64,000 bases of DNA from Pseudanabaena biceps (GTDB lineage: Bacteria; Cyanobacteriota; Cyanobacteriia; Pseudanabaenales; Pseudanabaenaceae), in NCBI GenBank assembly GCA_013361095.1, contig JAATWA010000001.1:1413001-1477000 (forward strand), given 5' to 3'. Positions 9,109-18,900 of this stretch are shown here, one piece after another (the first letter of the stretch is position 1; every line of letters begins with the position of its first letter). Position numbers and translations under genes: made by a program. The notes under the pieces are model-generated. The model was not told the DNA's origin, made no database searches, and saw nothing but the letters and a program-made list of their open reading frames with translations.

Positions 9109-10677
9109 ATGATTGTGACTAGGACTCAGTTAGACGCGAGAACCATGAAATACGCTGGAAACGCTTGGGATAAGGATGCTCTAAAAAATCCAGAGTCAGA
9201 ATATCAAAACCTTTTGACGCACTTAAAGGGCGCATCGGGTTTTGGTATGTGCTTTGTGCGCTGCTCACCAGCAGAAGGTGAGCAGATCATCAAAAGAGTC
9301 AATGCTGACTTGCCCGATCGCCAAGTTCAGCTACTCAGGCTCAACCATGCCATAGCCGATTTTCAGGAGATGTTTGCGGAGACATCAGAATTTCAAGATG
9401 CTCAAATCTTACTTGTCACTGGCATTGAAGAATTTCTAGAGAGCAATATCAAAGATCTGGTGGATAACACAGCTCTAGGCAAAAGACTTAAAAATGTGCC
9501 AAGACCGCTTGCCCATCTCAGCTTGGTACAATCAAATCTTAAGGAAAATTTCCCAATTACTTTTGTATTTCTTCTGCCCCTATTTGCCCTTAAGTTTTTT
9601 ATCGATAGCTATCCTGAACTATTTGAAATACCTGTGGAGGTGTTTGAATTTCCCACAGATATGGAATTGTTGCGGCAAGAGGCTTTTCGTTGGGTGGATG
9701 ATGATCGCTATGAAGTCTATGCTCACCTTAGTGAAGAAGAGCGGGATCAAAAGTACGAGAGTCTTCAAAAGCTAATTACAGCGCAGCCCCTTATTTCTGA
9801 GCGTCGGATTGAGCTATTACTAGAGCAGGGTGGTCTATTGGTGTCGGGCAATCGATGTAAAGAGGCGATCGCCAACTGTGATCTGGCGCTAAATATTCGT
9901 GCCAATAATCATTTAGCTTGGTATAACCGAGCCGTAGCCCTTGATCTATCGGATCACCACACCGAAGCTGTTGAAGATTATCGGCAGGCGCTCCTTTATA
10001 AAGAGGACTTCTATGCAGCTTGGCACAATCTTGGTACTTCTCTAAGTATGCTAGGACGCTATGAAGAGGCGATCGAGAGTTATAACTCAGCTCTGAAACA
10101 TAAGCCTGATTATTACTATTCCTACGGCGGCAAAGGCCTAGTTTGTAGTGTTCTTGGTAAATTTGAAGAGGCGATTGACTATTGCGAAAAAGCTCTTGCC
10201 ATCAAACCCGACTATGTGCAGGGTTGGTTTAGCCATGCCTATGCCCTTGAGAGCATTGGCAGATACGAAGAAGCGGTAGCTAGCTATGATCGCGCTCTCG
10301 AATACAAGCCTTGGGATCATCAGATTTGGTATGGTCGCGCCAAAGCTCTGGAGCAGTGGGGAAATTATACGGAGGCGATCGCTAGCTACGATAAAGCCCT
10401 AGAAATTCGCCCCGATGATTACTATGCTTGGAACAATCGCGGATTGGTACTCAGCAAACTAGAACTCTATGATGTGGCGATCGCTAGTCATGAGCGTGCT
10501 TTAGAAATTAACGCTGAAGACCATTTTGCTTGGTACAGTCGTGGCAACGCGCTCAGTGGAGCAGGACGGCTAGAAGAGGCGATCGCATCCTACGATCAAG
10601 CTATTCAAATTTCTCCCCAAGAAACTCAAGTCTGGCATAGCCGTAAGCTTGCCTTGAGAAGACTTGGTTTTGATTAA
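9109..10677 (+). CDS. Tetratricopeptide repeat protein with N-terminal P-loop-less ATPase-like region
   Basis: Residues 1 to about 220 resemble the N-terminal region of cyanobacterial TPR proteins in which a failed-ATPase-like core carries a run such as FPITFVFLLPLFALKFFIDSYPELFEIP (given here in parts: ITFVFLLPLFALKFFIDSYP). No Walker A motif is visible. From about residue 235 to the end there are eight TPR units with the usual W..RG..L...G..EEAI.SYD.AL.I.P pattern. Likely a protein-interaction scaffold in the cytoplasm; partner unknown. It ends 42 bp before the sensor kinase on the same strand, so the two may be cotranscribed. Confidence 0.8.
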   Translation: MIVTRTQLDARTMKYAGNAWDKDALKNPESEYQNLLTHLKGASGFGMCFVRCSPAEGEQIIKRVNADLPDRQVQLLRLNHAIADFQEMFAETSEFQDAQILLVTGIEEFLESNIKDLVDNTALGKRLKNVPRPLAHLSLVQSNLKENFPITFVFLLPLFALKFFIDSYPELFEIPVEVFEFPTDMELLRQEAFRWVDDDRYEVYAHLSEEERDQKYESLQKLITAQPLISERRIELLLEQGGLLVSGNRCKEAIANCDLALNIRANNHLAWYNRAVALDLSDHHTEAVEDYRQALLYKEDFYAAWHNLGTSLSMLGRYEEAIESYNSALKHKPDYYYSYGGKGLVCSVLGKFEEAIDYCEKALAIKPDYVQGWFSHAYALESIGRYEEAVASYDRALEYKPWDHQIWYGRAKALEQWGNYTEAIASYDKALEIRPDDYYAWNNRGLVLSKLELYDVAIASHERALEINAEDHFAWYSRGNALSGAGRLEEAIASYDQAIQISPQETQVWHSRKLALRRLGFD

Positions 10678-10719
10678 ACGTAAAAAGTCACAGGCTCGAT
10701 CAACCTCAACTATAACCCC

Positions 10720-13700
10720 ATGTCCCTTGAGCATCTTGACCATAGCCCCATAGCCCCCAACAATCCAGTGACAAGGATACAGCCATGCAACCATAATCGC
10801 ATTCGGATTCCTCTCAGTCTGCTGCTTACCGTGCCATTTTTGTTAAATACATTTGTGATTGTGGGAATCATTGGCTGGCTTTCTTTTCGGAATGGACATC
10901 ATGCCATTTCTCTATTAGCCAGTCAGCTACATCGTAAGGCTACTGAGCAGGTACAAGATCGCTTACATTCTTATTTAGAACTTCCCTACACCCTCAATCA
11001 ACTTAACGCCAATAGCATCAATCTAGAACAAATTGAGGCCAGTGATGAAGAGAGAGTCCAAACCCAATTTTGGCATCAACTCCAAAGCTTCCCCCATATC
11101 AATAATATTTATCTTGCTACTACTTCAGGGGCATATTTAGGTGCAAGACGAATTAATGATAAATTCGCCATAGAGAATTCCACAACTACCTTTGCTACCA
11201 ATAACTTGGGGCAATCCCAAACATTACTTAAAGCTAGAAGTCCTTTTAATATAACTGACCGCTCTTGGTATCAGAGCATTCTTGAAACAAAGCAAAGTAT
11301 CTGGACTGAGGTCTATACCGACTCAATTACTAACGAACCTGCTATCACTACGATTAAACCGCTTTATAAAAGTAATGGTGAACTTCGCGGAGTGCTAGGT
11401 GTATCGATGTTGTTAGGAGATGTTAACCAGTTTCTCCAAACGACAAAAGTTAGTCCATCGGGAAAAATCCTGATTGTCGAACCATCAGGAAAGTTAGTTG
11501 CTACTTCTGATCCATCGGTTGCAATCTCTGCACAGGTAAATAAGTCAGAACGTTTTTTAGCTGAGCAAAGCCAAGATCCCTTAACCCGAACTATAGCTAA
11601 ATGGTTAAATTCACAAACGATCGAGGGTGATTCTCAAATTCAGCAGTCAAGCATTAACTTTGGAGGAGAAGAATATTTTTTACAAGTTGGGAAGTTGAAA
11701 GATGAATCGGAAGTAATCGGTTTAAATTGGCGAATTGTGGTTGCTGTTCCTGCCTCAGACTTTCTATTTGAGATCCGAGAAAATACGATCTCAACGGGCT
11801 TTTTATGTTTAATGGCATTAGCGCTCAATGCAGTTTTGGGTGTTATTGCTGCTCGCCGCATCAGCCTTCCTATTACTGAGATCAGCCAAGCCAGCCAAGC
11901 GATCGCCAATGGTAATCTTGACCAAAAAGTAGAATATTCCTGTTTTGTCAGGGAGTTATCAGTCTTAGCTAACTCCTTCAATCAAATGAGTCGCCAAATG
12001 AAACGCTCCCATACGCGACTGGAGGAATATTCGCAGCTATTAGTGCAGAAAGTAGATGAGCGTACCTATGCTCTTCAGCAAGAAATTTGGCAGCATGAAC
12101 TTACCGAATCTGCTTTGAGGGAATCTGAGGAAAAGTTTGCTAAGGCTTTTCAATCTAGTCCTGATGGCATGACTCTGTTGTCTACAGAAACTCGTAAGCA
12201 CATTGATGTTAATGATAAATGGAGCGAAATTACTGGCTATAGCCGAGAAGAAGCGATCGGAGCCAACCCATCAGACTTAAATCTCTGGGTCGATCTACTT
12301 AAACGTGATCAAATGTTGGCAATTTTGGATAGTGAGGGTCGAGTCTCTAATTATGAAGCCCAGTTTTTGACTAAAAGCGGCAAGATTATCACAGGACTGA
12401 TTTCTTCGGAATCTATTGAGTTTGGAGAGAAGATTTTTGCGATCTATGCCATTAAAGATATCAGCGATCGCAAAATCATCGAAGAGAACATCAAAGAGAG
12501 TGAAAAGAAATATCGTGATCTGGTGGAGTCGGCAAATTGCATTATCTTGAGATGGGATACCCAAGGTAAGATTTGTTTTTTAAATGACTATGGCTTAAAG
12601 TTTTTTGGTTATCAAGCAGAAGAAGTTATTGATAAATATGTGTTAGATACCATCGTCTCAGCAAAAGATGTGACGGGCGAAGACCTCCAGAAGATGATCA
12701 CTGAAATTTGTCATTCGCCTGAAAAATATCAACTTAACGAGAATGAGAATATTTGTAAAAATGGTAAACGGGTATGGGTAACTTGGTCAAACAAGCCAAT
12801 TTATAATGACCAAGGCGAGTTAATTGAAATTCTATCGGTTGGCGCAGATATCACCGATCGCAAACAAGTTGAGAAGGAATTAAAATCTGCCAAAGAGATC
12901 GCAGACATGGCAAATCGCGCTAAGAGTGAATTTCTTGCCAACATGAGTCATGAGTTACGCACACCTCTCAATGGGATCCTTGGCTATGCTCAAATCCTTA
13001 AACGTAGTGATAATCCCCAAAAACATCGAGAAGGATTAGAAATTATCCAGCGCAGTGGCGAACATTTACTAACTTTGCTTAATGATATTCTTGATCTCTC
13101 TAAGATTGAAGCGAAAAAGTTAGAACTGAATCCTAGTGAATGCGATCTTAATAAGTTGCTGCAAAGTATTATTGATATGTTTCAATTGCAGATGCGGGCT
13201 AAGGATGTGCAACTCATCTATCAGCCTGTCACGACCTTACCTAATGTCTATGGTGATGAAAAGCGTTTACGCCAAGTTTTAATCAATTTATTAGGTAATG
13301 CGGTTAAATTTACAGACCGTGGTAAGGTCACCCTCACTGTCAATGCTCAACCTAGTAGATCACAGCATTACATGATTCGCTTTGCGATCGCTGATACAGG
13401 TGTGGGAATTGATCTTGATAAATTAGAGGATATTTTTCAGCCTTTCCAACAGGTAGGCGATCGCGCTCGGCGTTATTCTGGCACAGGGCTGGGCTTACCA
13501 ATTTGTCAAAAAATTGTAGAAATGATGGGTGGGCAACTCCATGTAGAAAGCATTGTCAATGGTGGAAGTACCTTTTCCTTTGAGATCGAATTAGCTGAGG
13601 TTCCTAACCCAACTATTGCGCCTACCATTGACGATAGTCGCGCCATTATCGGTTATATAGGCGATCGCCGCAAAATTCTGATTGTCGATGATAAAACTGA

Positions 13701-14319
13701 AAATCGCTTGGTACTTCATGATTTACTAGTGCCTCTTGGTTTTATCGTTGCCGAAGCAGTGGATGGTTATGATTGCCTCAAACAAGCTCAAGTATTCACC
13801 CCTGACTTAATCCTTTTGGATATGGTGATGCCAGAACTTGATGGTCATGGAACTACTACACAGCTAAGACAATTACCGATGTTTGCGAAGACTGCGATCA
13901 TTATGGTTTCAGCCAGTGTCTTTAACCAAGATCGCAGTCTCAGTATTGCGGTGGGCTGTGATGATTTTATTGCTAAGCCCATTAATCCTGACACTCTATT
14001 TCAAGCCATTCAATCATTACTAAATTTGGAATGGAACTATGAGGAAATAACTATCTCTAAGTTTAATCAGGCTAATAGAATAAAACAAAATACTGATCTT
14101 CCTCTAGTCTCACCACCAAGTCATACAGTAGATAAGCTAATCCAATTAGCTCGTATCGGCGATATTCTAGCAATTCAGGATGAAGTCATATCGCTAAAAG
14201 CTGCCGATCCAACTTTTAGTCCCTTCGCCAATCAAGTCCTAGATTATGCTCGTGACTTCCAAATTAAACGCATTCGCGAATTTTTAGAGTCGCAAAAGAT
14301 AGAAGTTGTTTTGTCCTAA
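10720..14319 (+). CDS. Hybrid sensor histidine kinase (Cache, HAMP, PAS, PAS, HisKA, HATPase, receiver)
   Basis: Order seen: N-terminal membrane helix (about residues 27-50), extracytoplasmic double-Cache region with DRSWYQSILETKQSIWTEVY, second helix near residue 350, HAMP, two PAS domains with the GYSREEAIG type core, HisKA with phosphoacceptor His744 in MSHELRTPLNG, HATPase with N box LLGNAVKFT and G boxes ADTGVGI and GTGLGLPI, then a receiver domain with Asp1034 in LILLDMVMPELDG. A helical tail of about 110 residues follows; the tail contains LARIGDILAIQDEV, a common C-terminal module in cyanobacterial kinases. The signal and output partner are unknown. Confidence 0.93.
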   Translation: MSLEHLDHSPIAPNNPVTRIQPCNHNRIRIPLSLLLTVPFLLNTFVIVGIIGWLSFRNGHHAISLLASQLHRKATEQVQDRLHSYLELPYTLNQLNANSINLEQIEASDEERVQTQFWHQLQSFPHINNIYLATTSGAYLGARRINDKFAIENSTTTFATNNLGQSQTLLKARSPFNITDRSWYQSILETKQSIWTEVYTDSITNEPAITTIKPLYKSNGELRGVLGVSMLLGDVNQFLQTTKVSPSGKILIVEPSGKLVATSDPSVAISAQVNKSERFLAEQSQDPLTRTIAKWLNSQTIEGDSQIQQSSINFGGEEYFLQVGKLKDESEVIGLNWRIVVAVPASDFLFEIRENTISTGFLCLMALALNAVLGVIAARRISLPITEISQASQAIANGNLDQKVEYSCFVRELSVLANSFNQMSRQMKRSHTRLEEYSQLLVQKVDERTYALQQEIWQHELTESALRESEEKFAKAFQSSPDGMTLLSTETRKHIDVNDKWSEITGYSREEAIGANPSDLNLWVDLLKRDQMLAILDSEGRVSNYEAQFLTKSGKIITGLISSESIEFGEKIFAIYAIKDISDRKIIEENIKESEKKYRDLVESANCIILRWDTQGKICFLNDYGLKFFGYQAEEVIDKYVLDTIVSAKDVTGEDLQKMITEICHSPEKYQLNENENICKNGKRVWVTWSNKPIYNDQGELIEILSVGADITDRKQVEKELKSAKEIADMANRAKSEFLANMSHELRTPLNGILGYAQILKRSDNPQKHREGLEIIQRSGEHLLTLLNDILDLSKIEAKKLELNPSECDLNKLLQSIIDMFQLQMRAKDVQLIYQPVTTLPNVYGDEKRLRQVLINLLGNAVKFTDRGKVTLTVNAQPSRSQHYMIRFAIADTGVGIDLDKLEDIFQPFQQVGDRARRYSGTGLGLPICQKIVEMMGGQLHVESIVNGGSTFSFEIELAEVPNPTIAPTIDDSRAIIGYIGDRRKILIVDDKTENRLVLHDLLVPLGFIVAEAVDGYDCLKQAQVFTPDLILLDMVMPELDGHGTTTQLRQLPMFAKTAIIMVSASVFNQDRSLSIAVGCDDFIAKPINPDTLFQAIQSLLNLEWNYEEITISKFNQANRIKQNTDLPLVSPPSHTVDKLIQLARIGDILAIQDEVISLKAADPTFSPFANQVLDYARDFQIKRIREFLESQKIEVVLS

Positions 14320-14369
14320 TCAAAAAAAGTGCAGTGGGCGCTACGCGCCCACTGCACTTTTTTTGATTA
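14317..14369. terminator. Palindrome containing both convergent stop codons
   Basis: TAATCAAAAAAAGTGCAG... pairs perfectly with its reverse complement ending GATTA. The left TAA is the stop of the kinase gene and the right TTA is the stop of the convergent arginine dihydrolase gene. The spacer is nothing but the palindrome; the T-rich arms fit an intrinsic terminator on both strands. Confidence 0.85.
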
Positions 14370-16478
14370 AACGCCGACAGCCACAGGACTATCAAGCTTC
14401 TTCAACTGCTGTACCAACAAACTAAGGAATAGCCCCACATCGGTGACAACCCCCACTGACTCAACGGAACCGCGATCAGAAAGTTTGGTCACCACCGCAG
14501 GATTGATATCCACACAGACCATCTTCACTCCTGAAGGAGTCATGTTGCCCACCCCGATGGAATGCAGCATCGATGACAACATCAAAATCATGTCTGCTCC
14601 ACGAATTTGTTCACTATACAAGCGTTGAGCTTCTAGCAAATCCATTACAGTGTCAGGTAAAGGCCCATCATCACGAATGGAGCCAGCAAGTACAAAGGGA
14701 ATATCGTTCTTAACGCATTCATACATTACGCCAGTCTTCACAAAACCAGCTTCAACCGCCTTGTGGATGCTGCCATAGCGACGAACTGAGTTAATCACCT
14801 TCAGGTGATGGCGATGCCCGCCTTTGACACTGACACCACGCTTGAGATCGACTCCAAGAGAAGTTCCCATTGACGACTGTTCCATGTCGTGAACTGCGAT
14901 CGCATTGCCACCGAGCATCGACTGCACATAGCCTTCACGGATCAAGTAAGCCAAGTGAGGAGCGCCGCCCGTATGCACAACCACAGGGCCACAGGAGACA
15001 ACTAATTTGCCGCCGCGATCGCGAATTTGGCGAAGTTCCCATGCGATTTGTTCGACTACAAGTTCCACACGACGTTCGCTGGATACACCTGCCCCCATAA
15101 AGGAGAACTCTTCTTTCTTCGCTTTATCTCTGGATTCAGGTTTGCGGACTGTTCGCACGCCGTCATAACCCACTACCACACGCTCACCGACAACCAGATC
15201 GCGCAATAACTTACAAGTTGCGGTCTTACCATCATGACTAATGGCGATCGCGCCGTCCATACGCTGATTAAGGCAACGAATCCACTCGCCATCAACACAG
15301 GCATCAGTAGGATAGATTGTGGTTACATAAAAATCATCGGGAGCAACTCCATCTTGAAGTACAGGTTCAAGGTTTGCCGCGCAATTATCACGATCCTGTA
15401 GTACTGCTCCGATTTCAATCAGTTCGCCCATGATCGTTTCCATCAGATCGTGGGATGGCGCAGAAATACGGATTCTAGCTAAAGATGTGCTTTGTCTCTG
15501 TTCACCAAGGTTAAATTCTAATACTTGGAAACTACCACCGTTATCAGTCACTAGATCAAGGGCGCGATTGATAATGCCAGAATCAAGCAAATGTCCTGTT
15601 AATTCGACAATCCTTGCTTCTACACCACTTGACTCAATTTCTGCTTGCTCACTGCTAAGAGGAGTTTCCACCGTTCTCAAGGTCAAGCACTTAGCGGCTC
15701 CACCTGCTTTCAGGAACTCGGTTAGCGGCGTTTCGATCACATTAAATCCAGCGTCAGTAATGCGCTGTTTAAGGCGATCGCTAATCTTATTCATCACCAC
15801 ATTGCGATCGACATTCACCGCATTACAAGCAAAATTCACCGCATCTGCTTCTTCAATCGCAATTCTCTTGTCCGCAGGAACCCGCATTTCAATCAAACGA
15901 TTGGAATAGGAATCAAAAGCAGGTGGGTAATACAGCAAATATCCACCTGTTAAAGGACAGAAGCAAGTATCGAGATGATAGAAGCGATTATCAATTAAAC
16001 GGAGAGAAAGAACTTCGACATCTAACCATTTCGCCAAATAGGGATGAGCATCTAATTCCGAACGAAAGCCATAACCAGCCCATAACCAACCGCCAGAGCG
16101 ATCAAACAAGGCATCACCAGCACCTTCAAAGGGTAAATCCTTTGGCAGTTCATACACAGTGAAACCCTTAGATTCAAACCATTCTCTAAAATATGGCTCT
16201 TCGCCTTGGCGTTCTTTGTGTAAAAAACGACTCAATACGGCTTTGTCGCCTAACACCAAACCAGCATTTGCCGTAAATACCATATCTGGCCAGCCCTTGG
16301 CGGGTGTAACTAGCTCGACATTGACCAGATCCTTGAGGACTCCATACAATTTTTGCCATTGCACTACAGCGCGATCGCGGCTAGATTTGTGAACGTTGCC
16401 TTCCATCCAAGGATTGATCACATAATCTACATCGTAGTGATCGGGGGCGCACATCAGATAATTCAGTGGGGCAGTCAT
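14367..16478 (-). CDS. argZ: Bifunctional arginine dihydrolase / ornithine cyclodeaminase-type protein (AgrE/ArgZ)
   Basis: Cyanobacterial arginine catabolic enzyme: the N-terminal guanidine-group hydrolase domain turns arginine into ornithine, CO2 and ammonia, feeding the ornithine-ammonia cycle. Seen: MCAPDHYDVDYVINPWMEGN at the start, GWPDMVFTANAGLVLG, and catalytic Cys in GGAAKCLTLRTVE near residue 265. The C-terminal half is the LOR/SDH ornithine-cyclodeaminase-like region (SCGPVVVHTGGAPHL). The ATG at 16478 gives the N-terminus usual for the family; an ATG at 16523 would add 15 unrelated residues. Length is about 703 residues, as in AgrE. Confidence 0.93.
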   Translation of the reverse strand: MTAPLNYLMCAPDHYDVDYVINPWMEGNVHKSSRDRAVVQWQKLYGVLKDLVNVELVTPAKGWPDMVFTANAGLVLGDKAVLSRFLHKERQGEEPYFREWFESKGFTVYELPKDLPFEGAGDALFDRSGGWLWAGYGFRSELDAHPYLAKWLDVEVLSLRLIDNRFYHLDTCFCPLTGGYLLYYPPAFDSYSNRLIEMRVPADKRIAIEEADAVNFACNAVNVDRNVVMNKISDRLKQRITDAGFNVIETPLTEFLKAGGAAKCLTLRTVETPLSSEQAEIESSGVEARIVELTGHLLDSGIINRALDLVTDNGGSFQVLEFNLGEQRQSTSLARIRISAPSHDLMETIMGELIEIGAVLQDRDNCAANLEPVLQDGVAPDDFYVTTIYPTDACVDGEWIRCLNQRMDGAIAISHDGKTATCKLLRDLVVGERVVVGYDGVRTVRKPESRDKAKKEEFSFMGAGVSSERRVELVVEQIAWELRQIRDRGGKLVVSCGPVVVHTGGAPHLAYLIREGYVQSMLGGNAIAVHDMEQSSMGTSLGVDLKRGVSVKGGHRHHLKVINSVRRYGSIHKAVEAGFVKTGVMYECVKNDIPFVLAGSIRDDGPLPDTVMDLLEAQRLYSEQIRGADMILMLSSMLHSIGVGNMTPSGVKMVCVDINPAVVTKLSDRGSVESVGVVTDVGLFLSLLVQQLKKLDSPVAVGV

Positions 16479-16682
16479 AGAATAAGAGTAAATAATTGGA
16501 AGAAGTTGCCAAATTTGGCACATTAGTAGTTGACATCATGGCCGATCTGTCAAAAGCGCAAATATGTCAATCTACAAATATGTCAATTTATTAAGATGTT
16601 AATTTCTAATCATACTCAATATAACTGGCATAAACGATCAGAAAAGTTATCATCCCTTGATAATTGCTCTGGCATTAGCTAG

Positions 16683-16764
16683 CTACAAGAAAAACTTTAA
16701 AAGCATTGCGAAACAACGCTTTTAAAGTTTTTCTTGGTTTGGATTTGAGCGCTAAGCGCTATAA
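16683..16764 (+). repeat. 105-bp element, diverged copy B
   Basis: Hairpin AAGAAAAACTTTAAAAGC with its complement, followed by TTGGTTTGGATTTGAGCGCTAAGCGCT. The left end (TTACAGCAATT) is missing. In 16479-17059 nothing else is convincing: a minus-strand frame at 16822-17034 has a coding-like first half only. Confidence 0.6.
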
Positions 16765-17059
16765 GGAGCGATCGCTAGCCTTCGTTGAAGGCTTTATGTA
16801 TGAATGGAGAAAGAGATTTCTTTAGCAATCCAGACTGAACGAATTTTGTGTAAATACGCGACTCGATTGATAGCATTTCATCTTGATGTTGTTACAGGCT
16901 AAATGCTTGGAGTTATAGATGTTGTTCTTGCATATAGGCTGTGTTTCGGTTCTTAATTGAAGTTGTTGTTCCACAAACTCCCGTTGAGATTGATGCAATA
17001 CAGGATCGATATTTAGCTGTTGAGGCTGCATCAAATGATTTTATACTTATATCTTTCTG

Positions 17060-17108
17060 ATAAGTTTGAAGATGTGCGGCGTTTCTCGCCGCACATCTTC
17101 AAACTTAT
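17060..17108 (-). terminator. Palindrome after small minus-strand ORF
   Basis: ATAAGTTTGAAGATGTGCGGCG pairs perfectly with its complement around TTTCT. It follows the stop of the ORF at 17111. Confidence 0.6.
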
Positions 17109-17110
17109 TC

Positions 17111-17359
17111 TTACTTTGCTTCAACATTCACAAAGGAGTTGTCACACATAACAAATGAAACTTTTTCCCCACTTTTTAAAATTCCAGTTCTCATCAATGA
17201 CCCCAAGGAATATTTGCTGATTTTACCTTCTTGATCTCGACGATTGACGTATAGAGATGATATTGATTTCCCCGTTGTGTTGGTAGTTGTGTAAGTCACA
17301 CAGTTTGGCATAGTAGATTGTGTAGTAGACACAGGCAGATAGAAACGCAGCTTGAGCAA
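17111..17359 (-). CDS. Small possible exported protein, probably frameshifted
   Basis: 82 residues from a TTG start. The part CVTYTTTNTTGKSISSLYVN and the segment GILKSGEKVSFVMCDNS resemble small exported proteins built on an N.TGK.I..LYVS / L..GE...F..C pattern; the exact family was not identified. No signal peptide is in this frame. A frame displaced by one base (17223-17411, ATG start) begins with a hydrophobic run IAIPQVQIIAQAAFLSA, so a frameshift may have split leader and body. A terminator-like palindrome follows directly. Confidence 0.35.
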   Translation of the reverse strand: MLKLRFYLPVSTTQSTMPNCVTYTTTNTTGKSISSLYVNRRDQEGKISKYSLGSLMRTGILKSGEKVSFVMCDNSFVNVEAK

Positions 17360-17569
17360 TAATTTGCACTTGAGGAATCGCGATTGGCAAACTGGGCATG
17401 AAGTTGAACATTATTTTTTAGATTATCTTGTGTATTTTTAATTTATTTCTCCCTTAAAAATACTCTAACACTATTTTATATTTTAGTTAACCGATAAAAA
17501 TTATTAGCTATCAGTTGATATGCCAAATTTAGAAAGAATTTTTTAAAAATTACTCATAAATATATTTAG

Positions 17570-17634
17570 AAAATAAAACCCAATAATTTATCGGCGGCGC
17601 TTCGCGCCGCCGATAAATTATTGGGTTTTATTTT
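17570..17634. terminator. 65-bp palindrome between small ORF and atpG
   Basis: AAAATAAAACCCAATAATTT with full complementary arm, core GGCGGCGC-TTC-GCGCCGCC. It is a textbook copy of the family: shoulders AAAACCCAA, private middle, common core. The 17412-17569 part of the spacer is AT-rich with no feature seen. Confidence 0.75.
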
Positions 17635-17647
17635 GCAAGCGATAGGT

Positions 17648-17690
17648 ATAAAAAAGAGGGGCGACGCAAAGCGTCACCCTCTTTTTTTAT
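17648..17690 (-). terminator. atpG intrinsic terminator
   Basis: ATAAAAAAGAGGG-GCGACGC-AAA-GCGTC-ACCCTCTTTTTTAT immediately after the atpG stop, with a T run on both strands and one mismatch in the stem. Confidence 0.8.
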
Positions 17691-18638
17691 TTAAGTCAAG
17701 GCGGCTGCACCACCGACAACTTCTAAGATTTCTTGAGTAATTGCAGCTTGACGAGCTTTGTTATATTGCAAAGTCAATGACTTGATCAGATCAACCGCGT
17801 TTTCGCTGGCGTTGTTCATGGCGGTCATCCGTGCGGCGAGTTCACTAGCGACAGACTCCTGCAATGCTCTGAGAATTTGATTGCTCAAATACAAAGGCAA
17901 CAACGCATCAAGAATTTGCTCTGGATCTTGCTCAAAAATAAGTTCTTTTGGCAACTCTTTAACCGTGATTTCTCGCTTTTCGCGCTCAACTTGAAACTTA
18001 CCGCCACGAGTGATCAAGCGGAAGATTTCATCATCCTTAGGCTCTAGCCCTTGAGGCTCAAGGGGCAGCAGGGTCTGGACAACAGGACGAGAGCTAATCA
18101 GAGAGACAAAACGGGTGTAGATCAACTCAACGCGATCAATCACACCAGCCAAAAATGCTGAGGTAATTTCATCTTCGATCGCATTGGCTTCAGCCGCATT
18201 AGGAATTTGGTTTAAGTTCGTAAACTTCGCAGCAATTGGTTGATCGCGGCGTGTGAAGTATTGAGTTGCTTTTCGTCCAACCAAAATAAAGGTGTAATTA
18301 ATACCTTGTTCTTTTAGCTCTTTAGCACGAGCTTCAGCACGACGAATAATCGTTGAGTTATAACCACCACAAAGCCCGCGATCGCCTGAAATTACCAGAA
18401 GACCAACGGTTTTGACAGGACGAATATCAAGTAAAGGTAAGCTAACATCCTCGAAGGTGATGCGTTGCTGGAGACGATAGAGAACTTGAGCGAGGCGATC
18501 AGCAAAAGGACGAGTTGCCAACACTTGTTGCTGAGCGCGTCTGACCTTTGCGGCGGCGACAAGACGCATTGCTTCAGTTATCTTTCGAGTATTCTTAACA
18601 GTGCCGATGCGATCGCGGATTGATTTAAGGTTAGCCAT
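17691..18638 (-). CDS. atpG: F0F1 ATP synthase gamma subunit
   Basis: Central rotor stalk of the ATP synthase. The 315-residue product has N-terminal [36 protein letters not shown] (shown in part here as [15 protein letters not shown]), [10 protein letters not shown], and the C-terminal [25 protein letters not shown] helix. Length is that of the cyanobacterial/plastid form (gene called atpC in older literature), which carries an extra internal segment. No other atp gene adjoins it here; the gene upstream is thiG on the other strand, so gamma is separated from the usual atp operon in this genome. Confidence 0.97.
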   Translation of the reverse strand: MANLKSIRDRIGTVKNTRKITEAMRLVAAAKVRRAQQQVLATRPFADRLAQVLYRLQQRITFEDVSLPLLDIRPVKTVGLLVISGDRGLCGGYNSTIIRRAEARAKELKEQGINYTFILVGRKATQYFTRRDQPIAAKFTNLNQIPNAAEANAIEDEITSAFLAGVIDRVELIYTRFVSLISSRPVVQTLLPLEPQGLEPKDDEIFRLITRGGKFQVEREKREITVKELPKELIFEQDPEQILDALLPLYLSNQILRALQESVASELAARMTAMNNASENAVDLIKSLTLQYNKARQAAITQEILEVVGGAAALT

Positions 18639-18900
18639 GAAACTAAATTGCTACTTGCTATAGGGAATACTTGAGTATCGGGGCATAATTAAAAACTAGA
18701 GCCAAAACCACTGACGTACGCGCAGCGTGCGCTAATGATTTTGGGATTTTATATTTAATTATGCCTAGCTACTTATAAAAAATTGGAATATCACGAGAGA
18801 CATACAGTATCTTAATAAAAAATTGTGCCATCAAACCGCAAACTGTTTTATATCCTTAAATTTTTGCCAAAAACTTTTAGTTTTCTTTTAACTGATTGAT

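Noticed and set aside
16479..16523. Longer N-terminus for the arginine dihydrolase
   Set aside because: The extra 15 residues do not match the family; MTAPLNYLMCAPDHYDVDY at 16478 does.
16822..17034. Minus-strand ORF of 70 codons
   Set aside because: The first 30 residues look coding, but the rest is of random composition; there is no ribosome-binding site, family or operon context.
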